DNA from: Acidobacteria bacterium AH-259-L09
GTDB lineage: Bacteria; Acidobacteriota; UBA6911; RPQK01
NCBI GenBank assembly: GCA_027717875.1
Contig: JALLOL010000030.1
Span: forward strand, 1 to 15,762
Direction: 5' to 3'
Length of the DNA: 15,762 nucleotides
Part shown: positions 1-7,766 of the stretch, in pieces
How the letters are laid out: every line of letters starts with the position of its first letter
How positions within the stretch are numbered: position 1 is the first letter of the stretch
The notes under the pieces: generated by a model
What the model was told of the DNA's origin: nothing
The model's database searches: none
Seen by the model: the letters and a program-made list of their open reading frames with translations, nothing else
Made by a program: the position numbers and the translations under genes

Positions 1-72
1 AAAAACTATTGACGCGGTCGAATTGTTGTGTTAGGTTCAATCGCGGTAAGGTATCCCGGGCAAGATCTTCCT

Positions 73-98
73 TCAGGGAGTTGGCTCAAACTTCCTGA
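73..98 (+). other. Hairpin in the leader of the TonB receptor gene
   Basis: TCAGGGAGTT at 73-82 pairs with AACTTCCTGA at 89-98 around a 6-nt loop, giving ten pairs, one of them G-U. It lies about 80 nt before the receptor start codon and has no T-tract after it. It could be the terminator of a gene to the left of the window or a leader structure of the receptor mRNA; the sequence does not decide between these. The rest of 1-178 holds no gene I can recognise. Confidence 0.35.
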
Positions 99-163
99 CA
101 GGGAGAAGGGGAGAGACTAAACACATTACGTTCTCTCGTAACAAAAACAGATCAGTCAATCAA

Positions 164-171
164 AGAGGAGG
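164..171 (+). promoter_or_regulatory. Strong ribosome binding site of the TonB receptor gene
   Basis: AGAGGAGG lies 7 nt upstream of the ATG at 179. It is a near-perfect Shine-Dalgarno sequence and fixes the start of the receptor gene, in agreement with the signal peptide that follows. Confidence 0.75.
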
Positions 172-178
172 GGTTTGT

Positions 179-3100
179 ATGCGTATTAGAAACCTTGTCT
201 ACGGTTCTCTCGCCAGCGTTTGCCTGCTGGCATTTCTAGTCCCGGCAACTTGTTTGGGGCAAAGGGTTGAAGCCACCATCACTGGGATAATCACGGATAC
301 GACCGGTGCTATCCTACCGGGGGTGGAGATCACCGCTACCAACCAGGAAACGAACATGCAGAGCACGGCGCTCAGTGGTGACGCCGGCTATTACACTATC
401 GTAGGCCTTAGCCCGGGACTCTACCGGGTCGAAGCAGAAATGCCCGGCTTTAAGAAGTATGTCCAGTCCGATATTAGGCTTGGGGTTAATCAGGTGGGGC
501 GGATCGACATCGAGCTGGAGATCGGACTAATCACGGAAGAAGTGCAAGTGATCGGGGAGGCGCCGATCCTGCACACGGAGAGCGCCGAAAAGGGGTCGGT
601 GATTTACAACGAGGAAATCATCGATTTGCCGCTGGAAGGTCGACAGTTTCGCGAGCTGGTTTTTTTGACGGTTGGTGTTATTCCCGAGCAGGAGGGCGGA
701 CAGGGTGGTTTTGCCAGTGTCAACGGTGCTCGGCTCGACAGCGTGAACTACGTGATTGACGGTGGAAACAACAACATCCTCAGAGGTGGAGACGCCGTGG
801 TCCGGCCTTCCCTGGACTCGATTCAGGAATTCAAGGTTCAGACCAGCAACTACTCATCGGAGTACGGCCGCCGCAGCACCGCCGTCGTTAACATGGTTCT
901 GAAGGGGGGGACGAACGATTTTCACGGGCTACTCTTTCACTTTCACCGCAACGACGTTTTCGATTCGCGGAATTTCTTTGATATCCAGGACCTGGACGGG
1001 GACGGCGAATTGGACAAATCCAAGCTCATCCGTAACAACTTTGGGGGCAATATCGGGGGACCCATTATTCAGGATAAGATGTTTTTCTTCTTCAATTACG
1101 AAGGGATGAGACGTCGTGATGGTCAGACCCGGTTGGGCACAGTTCCCACACTCGGGATGCGGCAGGGAATCTTCCCGGCAAAAGATCCTATAACCGGCAA
1201 GAAGATAGCAGTTAGGGATCCTCTGGGAAAGAAAAAGAAAGGGAAGTTTCCGAAGTTCAAGAAGAATATCATTCCTCAAGACCGGTTTCATCTGACCTCC
1301 GTGGCGATGCTGGAGTTCATCCCCCTGCCCAACATCGATAGGTTCCCTTTTAACTTTGCTGCAAACCGGGTGGACGCGGACGATTGGGACGACTGGACAG
1401 GTAAATTTGACTGGCACATCAGCGATATGGACAACTTTTCCGCGCGATACATCTTTAACAACCGCGTTCAGGACCAGCCCTTTCATGGAAGTATTTTCCC
1501 CGCATTTGGCAGAAACGGTGACCAGCATTTCCAGTTGTTCGGCATGACCTACACGCGCACCTTCTCTCCGAACTTCATCAATCAGACCCTGTTCAACTTT
1601 AGCCGCAAGAACAACAATCGATTTTCACCCAACAAGGACACAGACTTTTGCGCAGTTTTCAACATCAGCGGTTGTACGCAAAATCCCGAGTTTTTTGGCT
1701 TTCCTCGTATAGTTATCCGCGATGTGTCGAACTTTGGAGACGGCAACGCTACCCCGCTGGATTGGACCGAGAATGATTATCACATCAATAATGCCATGAC
1801 GGTCATTAAGGGACAGCACAATCTCCGCTTCGGTGGGGAAATGGTCCGAACCCAGTTTTTCCAGCTTTACCAGAACACTTCTCGGGGGCGATTCGATTTC
1901 AGGGGCCGAGGAAAGGAGAGGACGAGCCACGCCTTCGGCGATTTTCTGCTGGGGATGCTGGACCAATCGCGGCGGCGGCTCAAGACCACCACGAACTACC
2001 TGTTCAACACGACCTATGCCGGTTTCTTTCAAGATGACTGGAAAGTGACGCCAAACTTGACCCTGAATTTCGGGGTTCGCTACGATCTTTTCATTCCACC
2101 TCATGACAAGTTTGGCAACTGGTCGAATTTCGATCCTGCACTGGGGAAACTGGTCATCAGCGGGGAGCCGGGGTCAGTGGAGATCCCCGAGGAACAGCTG
2201 GCAACGTCCATTTTCGGCGGCTCGAACTATCCCCGCTCACTGGTCTGGGCGGACAAGAACAACTTCGGGCCGCGTGTTGGTTTCGCTTGGAGGCCTTTCT
2301 CCAGCAGGACCGTGATCCGGGCCGGCGTCGGCCAGTTCTACGGGCTGACTGTTATCAATCCGGTTCGGCTGTCGCTGGGTGGGAATCCTCCCTTTACGAT
2401 TTTCGAGAGACACCGCCGCGATAAAAAAGACCCGCTTCATCTGACATGGGACAGTGCATTTCCCGGAGTCAGCAGCATCGATGGCGTCACCACTCCCGAG
2501 GCCTATGAGATGAGGCCACCGAGCGCCAACCTTTACCAGTACAACTTCACCATCGAGCAGCAGTTCATGCGCGACGTTGTGGCTGAAGTGGCTTATGTGG
2601 GATCGAAGGGAACCCATTTGGGTCGACGCTACAACTTGAACCAGCCAGCCTTTGTCGTGGATGCGAGCGGAGAGACAGTAGCCCAGAGGACTTACTCCGA
2701 GTTTGGTGGGATCAATCTTTATGGCTTCGACGCCGATTCCAACTATAATGCCTTTCAGGTTAGTGTGCGCAAGCGGGGTCGAGGCACCAATTGGCGGATC
2801 AACTACTCCTTATCCAAATCGATTGACGATGCCAGCCGGTTCAGTGGAGCCAGCAGGCAGGGTTTCAACGGCGTTCAAGATATCTTCAATCGCGATGCGG
2901 AGCGGGCCTTGTCGGACTTCGACCGCCGGCATGCCCTTGTGGGGAGTATCATTTACCGGTTTCCCTTCAAGAATCATGTCCTGACTCGGGGCTGGCAGAT
3001 CAACTCGATTGTGCGTCTCTACAGCGGGACACCCATCTCCCCTCGGGACTCTCAGGCCGACATCTTCGACGGAGAGGCCACCCGGCCGGACCGCATCGGC

Positions 3101-3427
3101 ACTGGAAAGCTGGAGAATCCCACGCCGGAGAGGTGGTTTAACATCGCGGACTTCCCAGAAGTGCCGGAAGGTTCGTTCCGTTGGGGCACTGCGGGCCGGA
3201 ACGTGGTCAGCGGTCCAAATCGAAAACACTGGAGTTTTTCCCTCTTCAGGACTTTCCGGATGCCCAAGGAGGGCCATCGACTGCAGTTTCGCTGGGAGAT
3301 CTTCAACGTTTCCAACTTTGTCAACTTCCGCGCGGTGGATGAAAGAATCGACCGACCCACGTCCGCTGCCATCTCGCAGGCCCGTGCTGCTCGTGAGATG
3401 CAGGTGGCCTTGAAATATATCTTTTAA
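179..3427 (+). CDS. Oar-like TonB-dependent outer-membrane receptor with CarboxypepD-regulatory-like N-terminal domain
   Basis: This is a 1082-residue outer-membrane receptor. Residues 1-27 form a signal peptide (hydrophobic stretch, then CLG before QRVEA). Residues 30-115 are a carboxypeptidase regulatory-like beta-sandwich (GIITDTTGAILPGVEITATN, GYYTIVGLSPGLYRV). A plug domain follows at about 120-245 (VNGARLDSVNYVIDGG, SIQEFKVQTSNYSSEYGR), then a long beta-barrel ending in the terminal aromatic residue expected of outer-membrane barrels (KYIF). This architecture belongs to the large Oar/SusC-related group greatly expanded in Acidobacteriota, thought to import or bind oligomers; the ligand cannot be read from sequence. 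Two oddities: a calcium-loop-like DLDGDGELD at 271-279 and a lysine-rich insertion at 341-362, both in likely surface loops. A terminator hairpin follows the stop. The family call is firm, the substrate unknown. Confidence 0.93.
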   Translation: MRIRNLVYGSLASVCLLAFLVPATCLGQRVEATITGIITDTTGAILPGVEITATNQETNMQSTALSGDAGYYTIVGLSPGLYRVEAEMPGFKKYVQSDIRLGVNQVGRIDIELEIGLITEEVQVIGEAPILHTESAEKGSVIYNEEIIDLPLEGRQFRELVFLTVGVIPEQEGGQGGFASVNGARLDSVNYVIDGGNNNILRGGDAVVRPSLDSIQEFKVQTSNYSSEYGRRSTAVVNMVLKGGTNDFHGLLFHFHRNDVFDSRNFFDIQDLDGDGELDKSKLIRNNFGGNIGGPIIQDKMFFFFNYEGMRRRDGQTRLGTVPTLGMRQGIFPAKDPITGKKIAVRDPLGKKKKGKFPKFKKNIIPQDRFHLTSVAMLEFIPLPNIDRFPFNFAANRVDADDWDDWTGKFDWHISDMDNFSARYIFNNRVQDQPFHGSIFPAFGRNGDQHFQLFGMTYTRTFSPNFINQTLFNFSRKNNNRFSPNKDTDFCAVFNISGCTQNPEFFGFPRIVIRDVSNFGDGNATPLDWTENDYHINNAMTVIKGQHNLRFGGEMVRTQFFQLYQNTSRGRFDFRGRGKERTSHAFGDFLLGMLDQSRRRLKTTTNYLFNTTYAGFFQDDWKVTPNLTLNFGVRYDLFIPPHDKFGNWSNFDPALGKLVISGEPGSVEIPEEQLATSIFGGSNYPRSLVWADKNNFGPRVGFAWRPFSSRTVIRAGVGQFYGLTVINPVRLSLGGNPPFTIFERHRRDKKDPLHLTWDSAFPGVSSIDGVTTPEAYEMRPPSANLYQYNFTIEQQFMRDVVAEVAYVGSKGTHLGRRYNLNQPAFVVDASGETVAQRTYSEFGGINLYGFDADSNYNAFQVSVRKRGRGTNWRINYSLSKSIDDASRFSGASRQGFNGVQDIFNRDAERALSDFDRRHALVGSIIYRFPFKNHVLTRGWQINSIVRLYSGTPISPRDSQADIFDGEATRPDRIGTGKLENPTPERWFNIADFPEVPEGSFRWGTAGRNVVSGPNRKHWSFSLFRTFRMPKEGHRLQFRWEIFNVSNFVNFRAVDERIDRPTSAAISQARAAREMQVALKYIF

Positions 3428-3443
3428 GCGCACCACCGAACAC

Positions 3444-3476
3444 TTTATGGGCGGCCCGTTCTGGGCCGCCCATAAA
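3444..3476 (+). terminator. Perfect 14-bp stem-loop after the TonB receptor gene
   Basis: TTTATGGGCGGCCC (3444-3457) is exactly complementary to GGGCCGCCCATAAA (3463-3476) with a 5-nt loop, starting 16 nt after the receptor stop codon. The stem is very GC-rich at the loop side. No T-tract follows (AGGGCTGTCC), so it is either an intrinsic terminator without a U-tail or a 3'-end stabilising structure. It marks the end of the receptor transcription unit. Confidence 0.7.
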
Positions 3477-3492
3477 GGGCTGTCCACAGAAT

Positions 3493-4258
3493 TTGAAGCG
3501 GCTGGAAAGCCAAACCCGGACCTATCACCACTCATTTTTTGACAGCACGCTTCCACGGGAAGTGCTGAGCCGTGTCTCATCCCAGAGTTCAATCATGCGC
3601 AGCCCCTCCATTTTCACCGACGAAAAAGGGGAATTCTTTGGATTTGAGGGCTGTCATTTTGCCCAGCCGGATTGGTGGGGCGGCACCACCGGCTGCTGCT
3701 GCCCCTTGAACTGTACGCATGTGTGGCAATATGCACAGACTATCGCTGCCCTGTATCCTTCGCTGGAACATTCGCGGCGTGGAGCGCCGTTATGATGGAC
3801 GAGTTCGAAACCCTTATAACGAAATCGAATGTGGAGATCATTATGTCCGGGCGATGAGCTCCTGGTCGGTGCTGGAGGCTCTGTCAGGATTCCTCTATGA
3901 TCACCGCTCCCAGAGCATCCGGTTCGGACCGCGCCACTGGTCGGGTGATCAATTTCGGTCATTTTTCACCGGCGGTGGAGCCTGGGGACAGTATCAGCAA
4001 GACAAAGCCCGAAACGTCCAGGAATGTCGTGTGCTGGTGAAATACGGGAATCTCACACTGCGAGAATTTACGGTTCAGTCGGATACGGCAAAGATTGGGC
4101 AAGTAGCGGCCGACGCTGCTATCAATGGCAAAACCATTGCCGGGTCAGCCTCCGAAAGCGAGAATTCACTGATCTGGCAATTTCGTTCACCCACATCCAT
4201 CAAGGCGGGCAGTGAACTGAAGATAAGATTTACCAGCACTGGGAAGAATTTGGGCTAG
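3493..4258 (+). pseudogene. Remnant of a GH116 glucosylceramidase/beta-glucosidase-like gene, N-terminally truncated, internally deleted and frameshifted
   Basis: Two fragments in different frames together resemble GH116 (bile-acid beta-glucosidase/non-lysosomal glucosylceramidase). Fragment one, about 3505-3768, reads FDSTLPREVLSRVSSQ, IMRSPSIF, GFEGC and NCTHVWQYAQTIAALYPSLE, matching the stretch around the family's catalytic Glu (the Glu at 3646-3648 probably corresponds to it). That frame then runs to a stop at 3793-3795. Fragment two, one base shifted and recognisable from about 3767 to 4258, reads GVERRYDGRVRNPYNEIECG, DHYVRAMSSWSVLEALSGF, then RFGPR and FRSFF, which is the conserved C-terminal part of the (alpha/alpha)6 domain. 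Missing are roughly 350-400 N-terminal residues (the whole N-terminal beta-sandwich) and the block between the fragments, where the acid/base Asp of the family lies. A TTG at 3493 could open fragment one but there is no convincing ribosome site. Family assignment is from remembered motifs, not a search. An active enzyme is not expected. Confidence 0.82.
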
Positions 4259-4309
4259 CAGATAGCTTGGTCTCCATCATGGCTTGATCTTTGCCTCCTT
4301 CTTTGCCAG

Positions 4310-4338
4310 TGGTCAATTCTTCCCTTCAGGATTATAAT
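4310..4338 (+). promoter_or_regulatory. Putative sigma70-type promoter of the LolA-like gene
   Basis: TGGTCA (4310-4315, four of six matches to TTGACA) is followed after 17 bp by a perfect TATAAT (4333-4338). The predicted start of transcription near 4345 would give a leader of about 120 nt before the ATG at 4468. The -10 box sits inside a perfect palindrome at 4328-4341. This is prediction from consensus only. Confidence 0.4.
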
Positions 4339-4341
4339 CCT
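4328..4341. promoter_or_regulatory. 14-bp perfect palindrome covering the -10 box
   Basis: AGGATTATAATCCT equals its own reverse complement over all 14 bases and contains TATAAT in its centre. A dyad at this place could be an operator for a dimeric repressor that occludes the -10 region, but no regulator is encoded in the window and a chance palindrome in AT-rich sequence is possible. Confidence 0.3.
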
Positions 4342-4467
4342 TCTTGAACGGGACCCACGAAATGAGTAGTAGGTCGAATCCTTCTTCGAGGTCCCAAGTT
4401 TCAAAGGTTTTTGGGGTTCGGGATATCTCACCAGCCACTGGAAGCCTTCACGTAAGGGGGTAGGTCA

Positions 4468-5328
4468 ATGTTATTTCCAAAGAAAGCAGCTCACTGGAAT
4501 CTATCAGCGGTGGTGGTTCTCTTGGCGGTGTGCACTCTGGCACTTGCCAAGGGGCCCAAAATGAAACCTGAAGAACTTGTAGCACGTCACCTGGAGGCTC
4601 TTGGCTCTCCCGAGGCGCGGGCGACCGTCCACAGTCGCAGCGCAAAAGGAGCAGGACGATTGACACTAATCAGCGGCTCGGGTTCTCTTAACGGGCCAGC
4701 CAGCTTTGTTACCGAGGGAGGCAAAGTACTTCTGTCCATCCAATTCGATTATCTCCAGTATGCAGCTGAACGGGTCTCTTTTGATGGCGACAAAACGCAA
4801 GTGGGTGATATCCGGACGGGCATACGTTCCCAACTTGGGGAGTTGTTGCTTAAGGAATACAATTCGGTTATTAAGGAAGGACTTCTGGGCGGGACGCTGT
4901 CGACAGCCTGGCCGCTGCTTGACCTTGAGTCCAGAAGACCCAGGTTGAAATATGAGGGCCTCAAGAAGGTTAACGACCAAGAGCTCCTGGAACTGAAGTA
5001 TCGTATGAGGAAAGGGGGAGGAGGCCTGAACATTAGTCTTTACTTCGATCCGCAGACCTTTCATCACGTCGCTGCAATCTACAAGTTTAGGATCTCCGCT
5101 CCTATAGGCTTTGGACCTCGGGACGCGAGACAAAGGGATCGCCGCTTTAAGCTCGAAGAGTGGTTCAGCAATTTTCAGACCACAGACGGTCTGAACCTAC
5201 CGACTCAGTGGACCATCCGGCTGAGTATCGAAACCGGGAGAGGAACCTACCTTGCGAAGTGGGATATGATTTACAATGAGATTACCCACAATCTCTCCAT
5301 TGATCCCCAGCGCTTTGTCCTTTTTTAA
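4468..5328 (+). CDS. Exported hypothetical protein, possibly LolA/outer-membrane-lipoprotein-sorting-like fold
   Basis: This 286-residue protein starts at an ATG preceded by AAGGGGG 7 nt upstream. Residues 1-27 are a signal peptide with probable cleavage after ALA; the Cys at 22 lacks a proper lipobox (LAVC instead of L-x-G/A-C), so it is more likely soluble and periplasmic than lipid-anchored. The mature part opens with a helix-like segment (MKPEELVARHLEALGSPEA). Alternating hydrophobic strands follow (GRLTLISGSGSL, VLLSIQFDYLQYAAERVSFDG, LELKYRMRKGG, ISLYFDPQTFHHVAAIYKF), and the end reads GLNLPTQWTIRL, WDMIYNEITHN. This resembles the curved antiparallel sheet of LolA/LolB-like proteins, including the 'dislikes of product, distance to partner' type sensor domains common in Acidobacteriota. 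I cannot assign a function. It stands alone between a putative promoter and a stop-overlapping hairpin, so it is probably monocistronic. Confidence 0.85.
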   Translation: MLFPKKAAHWNLSAVVVLLAVCTLALAKGPKMKPEELVARHLEALGSPEARATVHSRSAKGAGRLTLISGSGSLNGPASFVTEGGKVLLSIQFDYLQYAAERVSFDGDKTQVGDIRTGIRSQLGELLLKEYNSVIKEGLLGGTLSTAWPLLDLESRRPRLKYEGLKKVNDQELLELKYRMRKGGGGLNISLYFDPQTFHHVAAIYKFRISAPIGFGPRDARQRDRRFKLEEWFSNFQTTDGLNLPTQWTIRLSIETGRGTYLAKWDMIYNEITHNLSIDPQRFVLF

Positions 5329-5347
5329 GACAAAGCGCAGCGGGGAT
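5303..5347 (+). terminator. Terminator-like hairpin whose loop holds the stop codon of the LolA-like gene
   Basis: GCGCTTTGTC (5310-5319) pairs perfectly with GACAAAGCGC (5329-5338) across a 9-nt loop (5320-5328) that contains the T-run and the TAA stop at 5326-5328. Beyond a small internal loop the stem continues with ATCCCC (5303-5308) against GGGGAT (5342-5347), making 16 pairs in total. No T-tract follows on the plus strand. It probably terminates transcription or protects the mRNA end, and its folding would be opposed by ribosomes finishing the gene. Confidence 0.6.
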
Positions 5348-5576
5348 AATCTTTCGCATGTTCCTTTCCTTTCCAGTTGACAGCGATGACAGACACATCC
5401 TATGGCAGTAGCCGGCGTGCCGGAGGCAAGACGGCGCTCACTGTTTACGAGACGAGTGGATTCAGGTGCGACACACCCGGAAACCTGTTGAAATCATAGT
5501 CGGCTGAATAGATGGTATAGCCATCTGGGGAGCAAAATTGGGGGGAAACAAGACTTGCCCATCGCAGGCCGGTGCT

Positions 5577-6896
5577 ATGAGTAACATGCTCACGACCTTT
5601 CTTTACGCCGCTTTGATTACGCCGTTGCTCCCCTCCTTGGCTGAAGCCCAAACCCGGCCGCGCAGCTTTCATTACGACGAAGCCAAGGTACCGAAGTACA
5701 CCTTGCCCGACCCGCTTGCGATGTCTAATGGCGACAAGGTCACCTCTGCCGAAACCTGGTACAACAAACGGCGGCCAGAGATTTTGAAGTTGTTCGAAAC
5801 GTACGTGTATGGACGTAGCCCGGGACGCCCCAAGGAGATGACCTTCGAGGTGACTTCGATCGATAAGCGGGCTCTCGGTGGAAAGGCCTGGCGAAAGGAA
5901 GTGTCTGTCTACTTCACGGGCAAGAAGGGCGATGCCAAGATGGACATCCTGATCTATTTACCCGCCGGAGCGAAAAAACCCGTGCCCACGTTTCTTGGCT
6001 TGAACTTCTGGGGGAATCATTCGATCCATCCGGATCCCAACATCGCGCTTTCGAAGCAATGGATGCGCAGCCGCGAGAGTCAAGGCATCATTAACAATCG
6101 CGCCACGGAGAAGTCGCGTGGCCTGAGCGCCAGTCGCTGGCCGATTGAGAAGATCCTCGAGCGCGGGTATGGTGTGGCGACGATCTACTGCGGCGACCTC
6201 GATCCGGATTTTCACGATGGGTTCCAAAACGGCGTACATCCGCTGTTTTACAAGAGGGGGCAGACAGAGCCGGCTGCGGAGGAGTGGGGCACGATCGGCG
6301 CCTGGGCGTGGGGGCTGAGCCGGGCGATGGATTACTTGGAGACGGACGATGACATCGATCACCGCCGCGTGGCCGTGATGGGGCACTCACGGCTGGGTAA
6401 GACCGCGCTTTGGGCCGGGGCCCAGGATCGGCGTTTCGCTCTGGTCATCTCGAATAACTCCGGCTGCGGAGGGGCGGCGCTGAGCCGGCGCCGGTTCGGC
6501 GAGACGGTCAAGCGGATCAACACGTCGTTTCCGCATTGGTTCTGCAGCGACTTCAAGAAGTTTAACGACAAGGAAGACGCCCTGCCGGTGGACCAGCACA
6601 TGCTAATTGCGCTGATAGCCCCTCGCCCGGTTTATGTGGCCAGTGCCGAGGAGGATCTCTGGGCCGATCCACGTGGCGAGTTCCTCGCTGCCAAGCATGC
6701 CGATCCAGTCTACCGCCTGCTTGGTACGGACGGCTTGGCCGCCGACGAGATGCCGGGCATTGACCGGCCGGTCATGAGCACCATCGCCTACCACATTCGC
6801 ACCGGCAAACATGATGTAACCGAGTATGACTGGCAGCGGTACATGCACTTCGCGGACAGGCACTTCAATCCTCGCCTCCAGCAACAGCAGCGGTGA
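5577..6896 (+). CDS. CE15-like glucuronoyl esterase / acetylxylan-esterase-like alpha/beta-hydrolase
   Basis: This is a 439-residue secreted esterase. The chosen ATG starts a clean signal peptide (residues 1-25, LAEAQ); a TTG at 5538 and an ATG at 5586 are alternatives, and none has a good ribosome site. CE15 enzymes split the ester between 4-O-methylglucuronic acid of xylan and lignin alcohols; bacterial relatives may act on other uronate esters. Visible landmarks are W-G-N-H near 145-148, the nucleophile elbow [11 protein letters not shown] with Ser271, and the conserved block [17 protein letters not shown] at 293-309. The expected catalytic His is in [11 protein letters not shown] (His412), followed by HFADRHF. 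The position after the fifth strand where canonical CE15 members carry a Glu is Asn here; an acidic cluster at 358-364 (EEDLWADP) may supply the third triad residue, as reported for some bacterial members. The neighbours are a sulfatase, a DUF1080 protein and a GH116 remnant, which fits glycan work. Substrate is not proven. Confidence 0.85.
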   Translation: MSNMLTTFLYAALITPLLPSLAEAQTRPRSFHYDEAKVPKYTLPDPLAMSNGDKVTSAETWYNKRRPEILKLFETYVYGRSPGRPKEMTFEVTSIDKRALGGKAWRKEVSVYFTGKKGDAKMDILIYLPAGAKKPVPTFLGLNFWGNHSIHPDPNIALSKQWMRSRESQGIINNRATEKSRGLSASRWPIEKILERGYGVATIYCGDLDPDFHDGFQNGVHPLFYKRGQTEPAAEEWGTIGAWAWGLSRAMDYLETDDDIDHRRVAVMGHSRLGKTALWAGAQDRRFALVISNNSGCGGAALSRRRFGETVKRINTSFPHWFCSDFKKFNDKEDALPVDQHMLIALIAPRPVYVASAEEDLWADPRGEFLAAKHADPVYRLLGTDGLAADEMPGIDRPVMSTIAYHIRTGKHDVTEYDWQRYMHFADRHFNPRLQQQQR

Positions 6897-7000
6897 GTGA
6901 AAGGTCGGCGTGTACCCGCTCAGTCCCGTCCCCGCGCTTCTTGACGCCTTGGGATTGATCTGATAGCGTCGTCCCGCCTCGCCGAGCCGTCGGAGGTTGG

Positions 7001-7678
7001 CTAGAGTTCGCGAATGCGGATGTTTTTCCAGCGCACCTGGTAGCTCTTGTCACCTCTGACACTGTGGACCTGCAGACCAATGAAGCCAGACTCATCCATT
7101 GAGTCACGGAGATCAGCACAGGGGATGTCGTTGATCCATGTTCTGATGTGATCACCCTTGGCCACGATTCGGTAATGGTTCCACTGGCCGTCTTTGAAGG
7201 CCTTCTGGGCATGTGGCTTGTCGGAGAGATCGTCGAGCCAACCGCGCCGCGACTCGTCGTAAATACCGCCAGCCACGCCGCGACTTTGATTCGTTATTTC
7301 AACCTGATACCCGTAAACCGTACCAGCCTCCCTTTTCCGTTCCCTATCGCGGATATTGATAGTAGTGTCTTTTTCGTAAACGTGGCTGCGGATCTGCACG
7401 CCGGAGTTCAGCTCCACGTCACAGAGGACGTCGAATTCGAGCTCAAAATCGCTGAAGGATCTGGAACAGAGAAATGTATTGGGACTCCCCTGGGCCGTCG
7501 TACCCACGATCATGCTGTCCTTGACTTTGTAGGTCGCATAACCTCCGCGGACTGTCCACCCGTTGAGAGTTTCGCCATCAAATAGCGAAATCCATCCTTC
7601 GTCGGCGAGAGAACCTGACGACCAGCCAATCGAGAGTGAAATGGCTAAGGTCAAAACAAAGAGTGTAATCTTTTGCAT
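7001..7678 (-). CDS. Secreted DUF1080 (3-keto-disaccharide hydrolase-type) protein
   Basis: This 225-residue protein is a single DUF1080 domain (PF06439, concanavalin-like beta-sandwich) behind a signal peptide (residues 1-25, ending SLA before DEG). Family marks are FDGETLNGW (33-41), SDFELEFDV (76-84), SGVQIRS (92-98), GYQVEI (123-128), GGIYDESRRGW (137-147), WNHYRI (166-171), GFIGLQVH (198-205) and the closing VRWKNIRIREL. Some family members cleave 3-keto-glycosides produced by oxidoreductases; many are uncharacterised, so the reaction is only suggested. AAGGAAGG just upstream (complement of 7683-7690) is a good ribosome site and fixes the start. The sulfatase gene lies 88 bp upstream on the same strand and the two are probably co-transcribed. 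It converges on the CE15-like gene with about 104 bp between them. Confidence 0.92.
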   Translation of the reverse strand: MQKITLFVLTLAISLSIGWSSGSLADEGWISLFDGETLNGWTVRGGYATYKVKDSMIVGTTAQGSPNTFLCSRSFSDFELEFDVLCDVELNSGVQIRSHVYEKDTTINIRDRERKREAGTVYGYQVEITNQSRGVAGGIYDESRRGWLDDLSDKPHAQKAFKDGQWNHYRIVAKGDHIRTWINDIPCADLRDSMDESGFIGLQVHSVRGDKSYQVRWKNIRIREL

Positions 7679-7766
7679 GATGCCTTCCTTTCTAGTTTAG
7701 ACGTTGAAAAAACCCAGACTGCTCTGTTGGATTCCGACAACTTTTCGCCGTTAAGTGCATAAGCGA

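Noticed and set aside
9..37. TTGACG at 9-14 as a -35 box for the TonB receptor gene
   Set aside because: The matching -10 position reads TAGGTT, only three of six. The leader would also be long. Left out as unsupported.
3719..4258. A free-standing 179-residue gene at 3719
   Set aside because: Its first 16 codons are out-of-frame GH116 sequence and the rest is a GH116 C-terminus, so the ATG is accidental and the region belongs to the pseudogene.
4468..4540. Lipoprotein signal in the LolA-like protein
   Set aside because: The Cys at residue 22 is preceded by Val instead of Gly/Ala/Ser and lies inside the hydrophobic core; cleavage after ALA at 25-27 fits better.
5377..5406. TTGACA at 5377-5382 as a promoter for the CE15-like gene
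   Set aside because: The -35 box is perfect but at 17-18 bp only CTATGG or TATGGC is found, three matches or fewer to TATAAT. Too weak to annotate.
5510..5526. Small hairpin AGATGG-loop-CCATCT upstream of the CE15-like gene
   Set aside because: Only six pairs; stems of this size are common by chance. The gap 5348-5576 shows nothing else I can support.
6971..6997. Possible shared terminator between the convergent CE15-like and DUF1080 genes
   Set aside because: The best pairing (CCGA with TCGG plus a few flanking pairs) is broken by a bulge and has no T-run on either strand.
7707..7730. Short stem followed by six T residues on the minus strand between the sulfatase and DUF1080 genes
   Set aside because: The stem has only four pairs plus two more across a bulge. 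It is too weak for a terminator and the two genes look co-transcribed.
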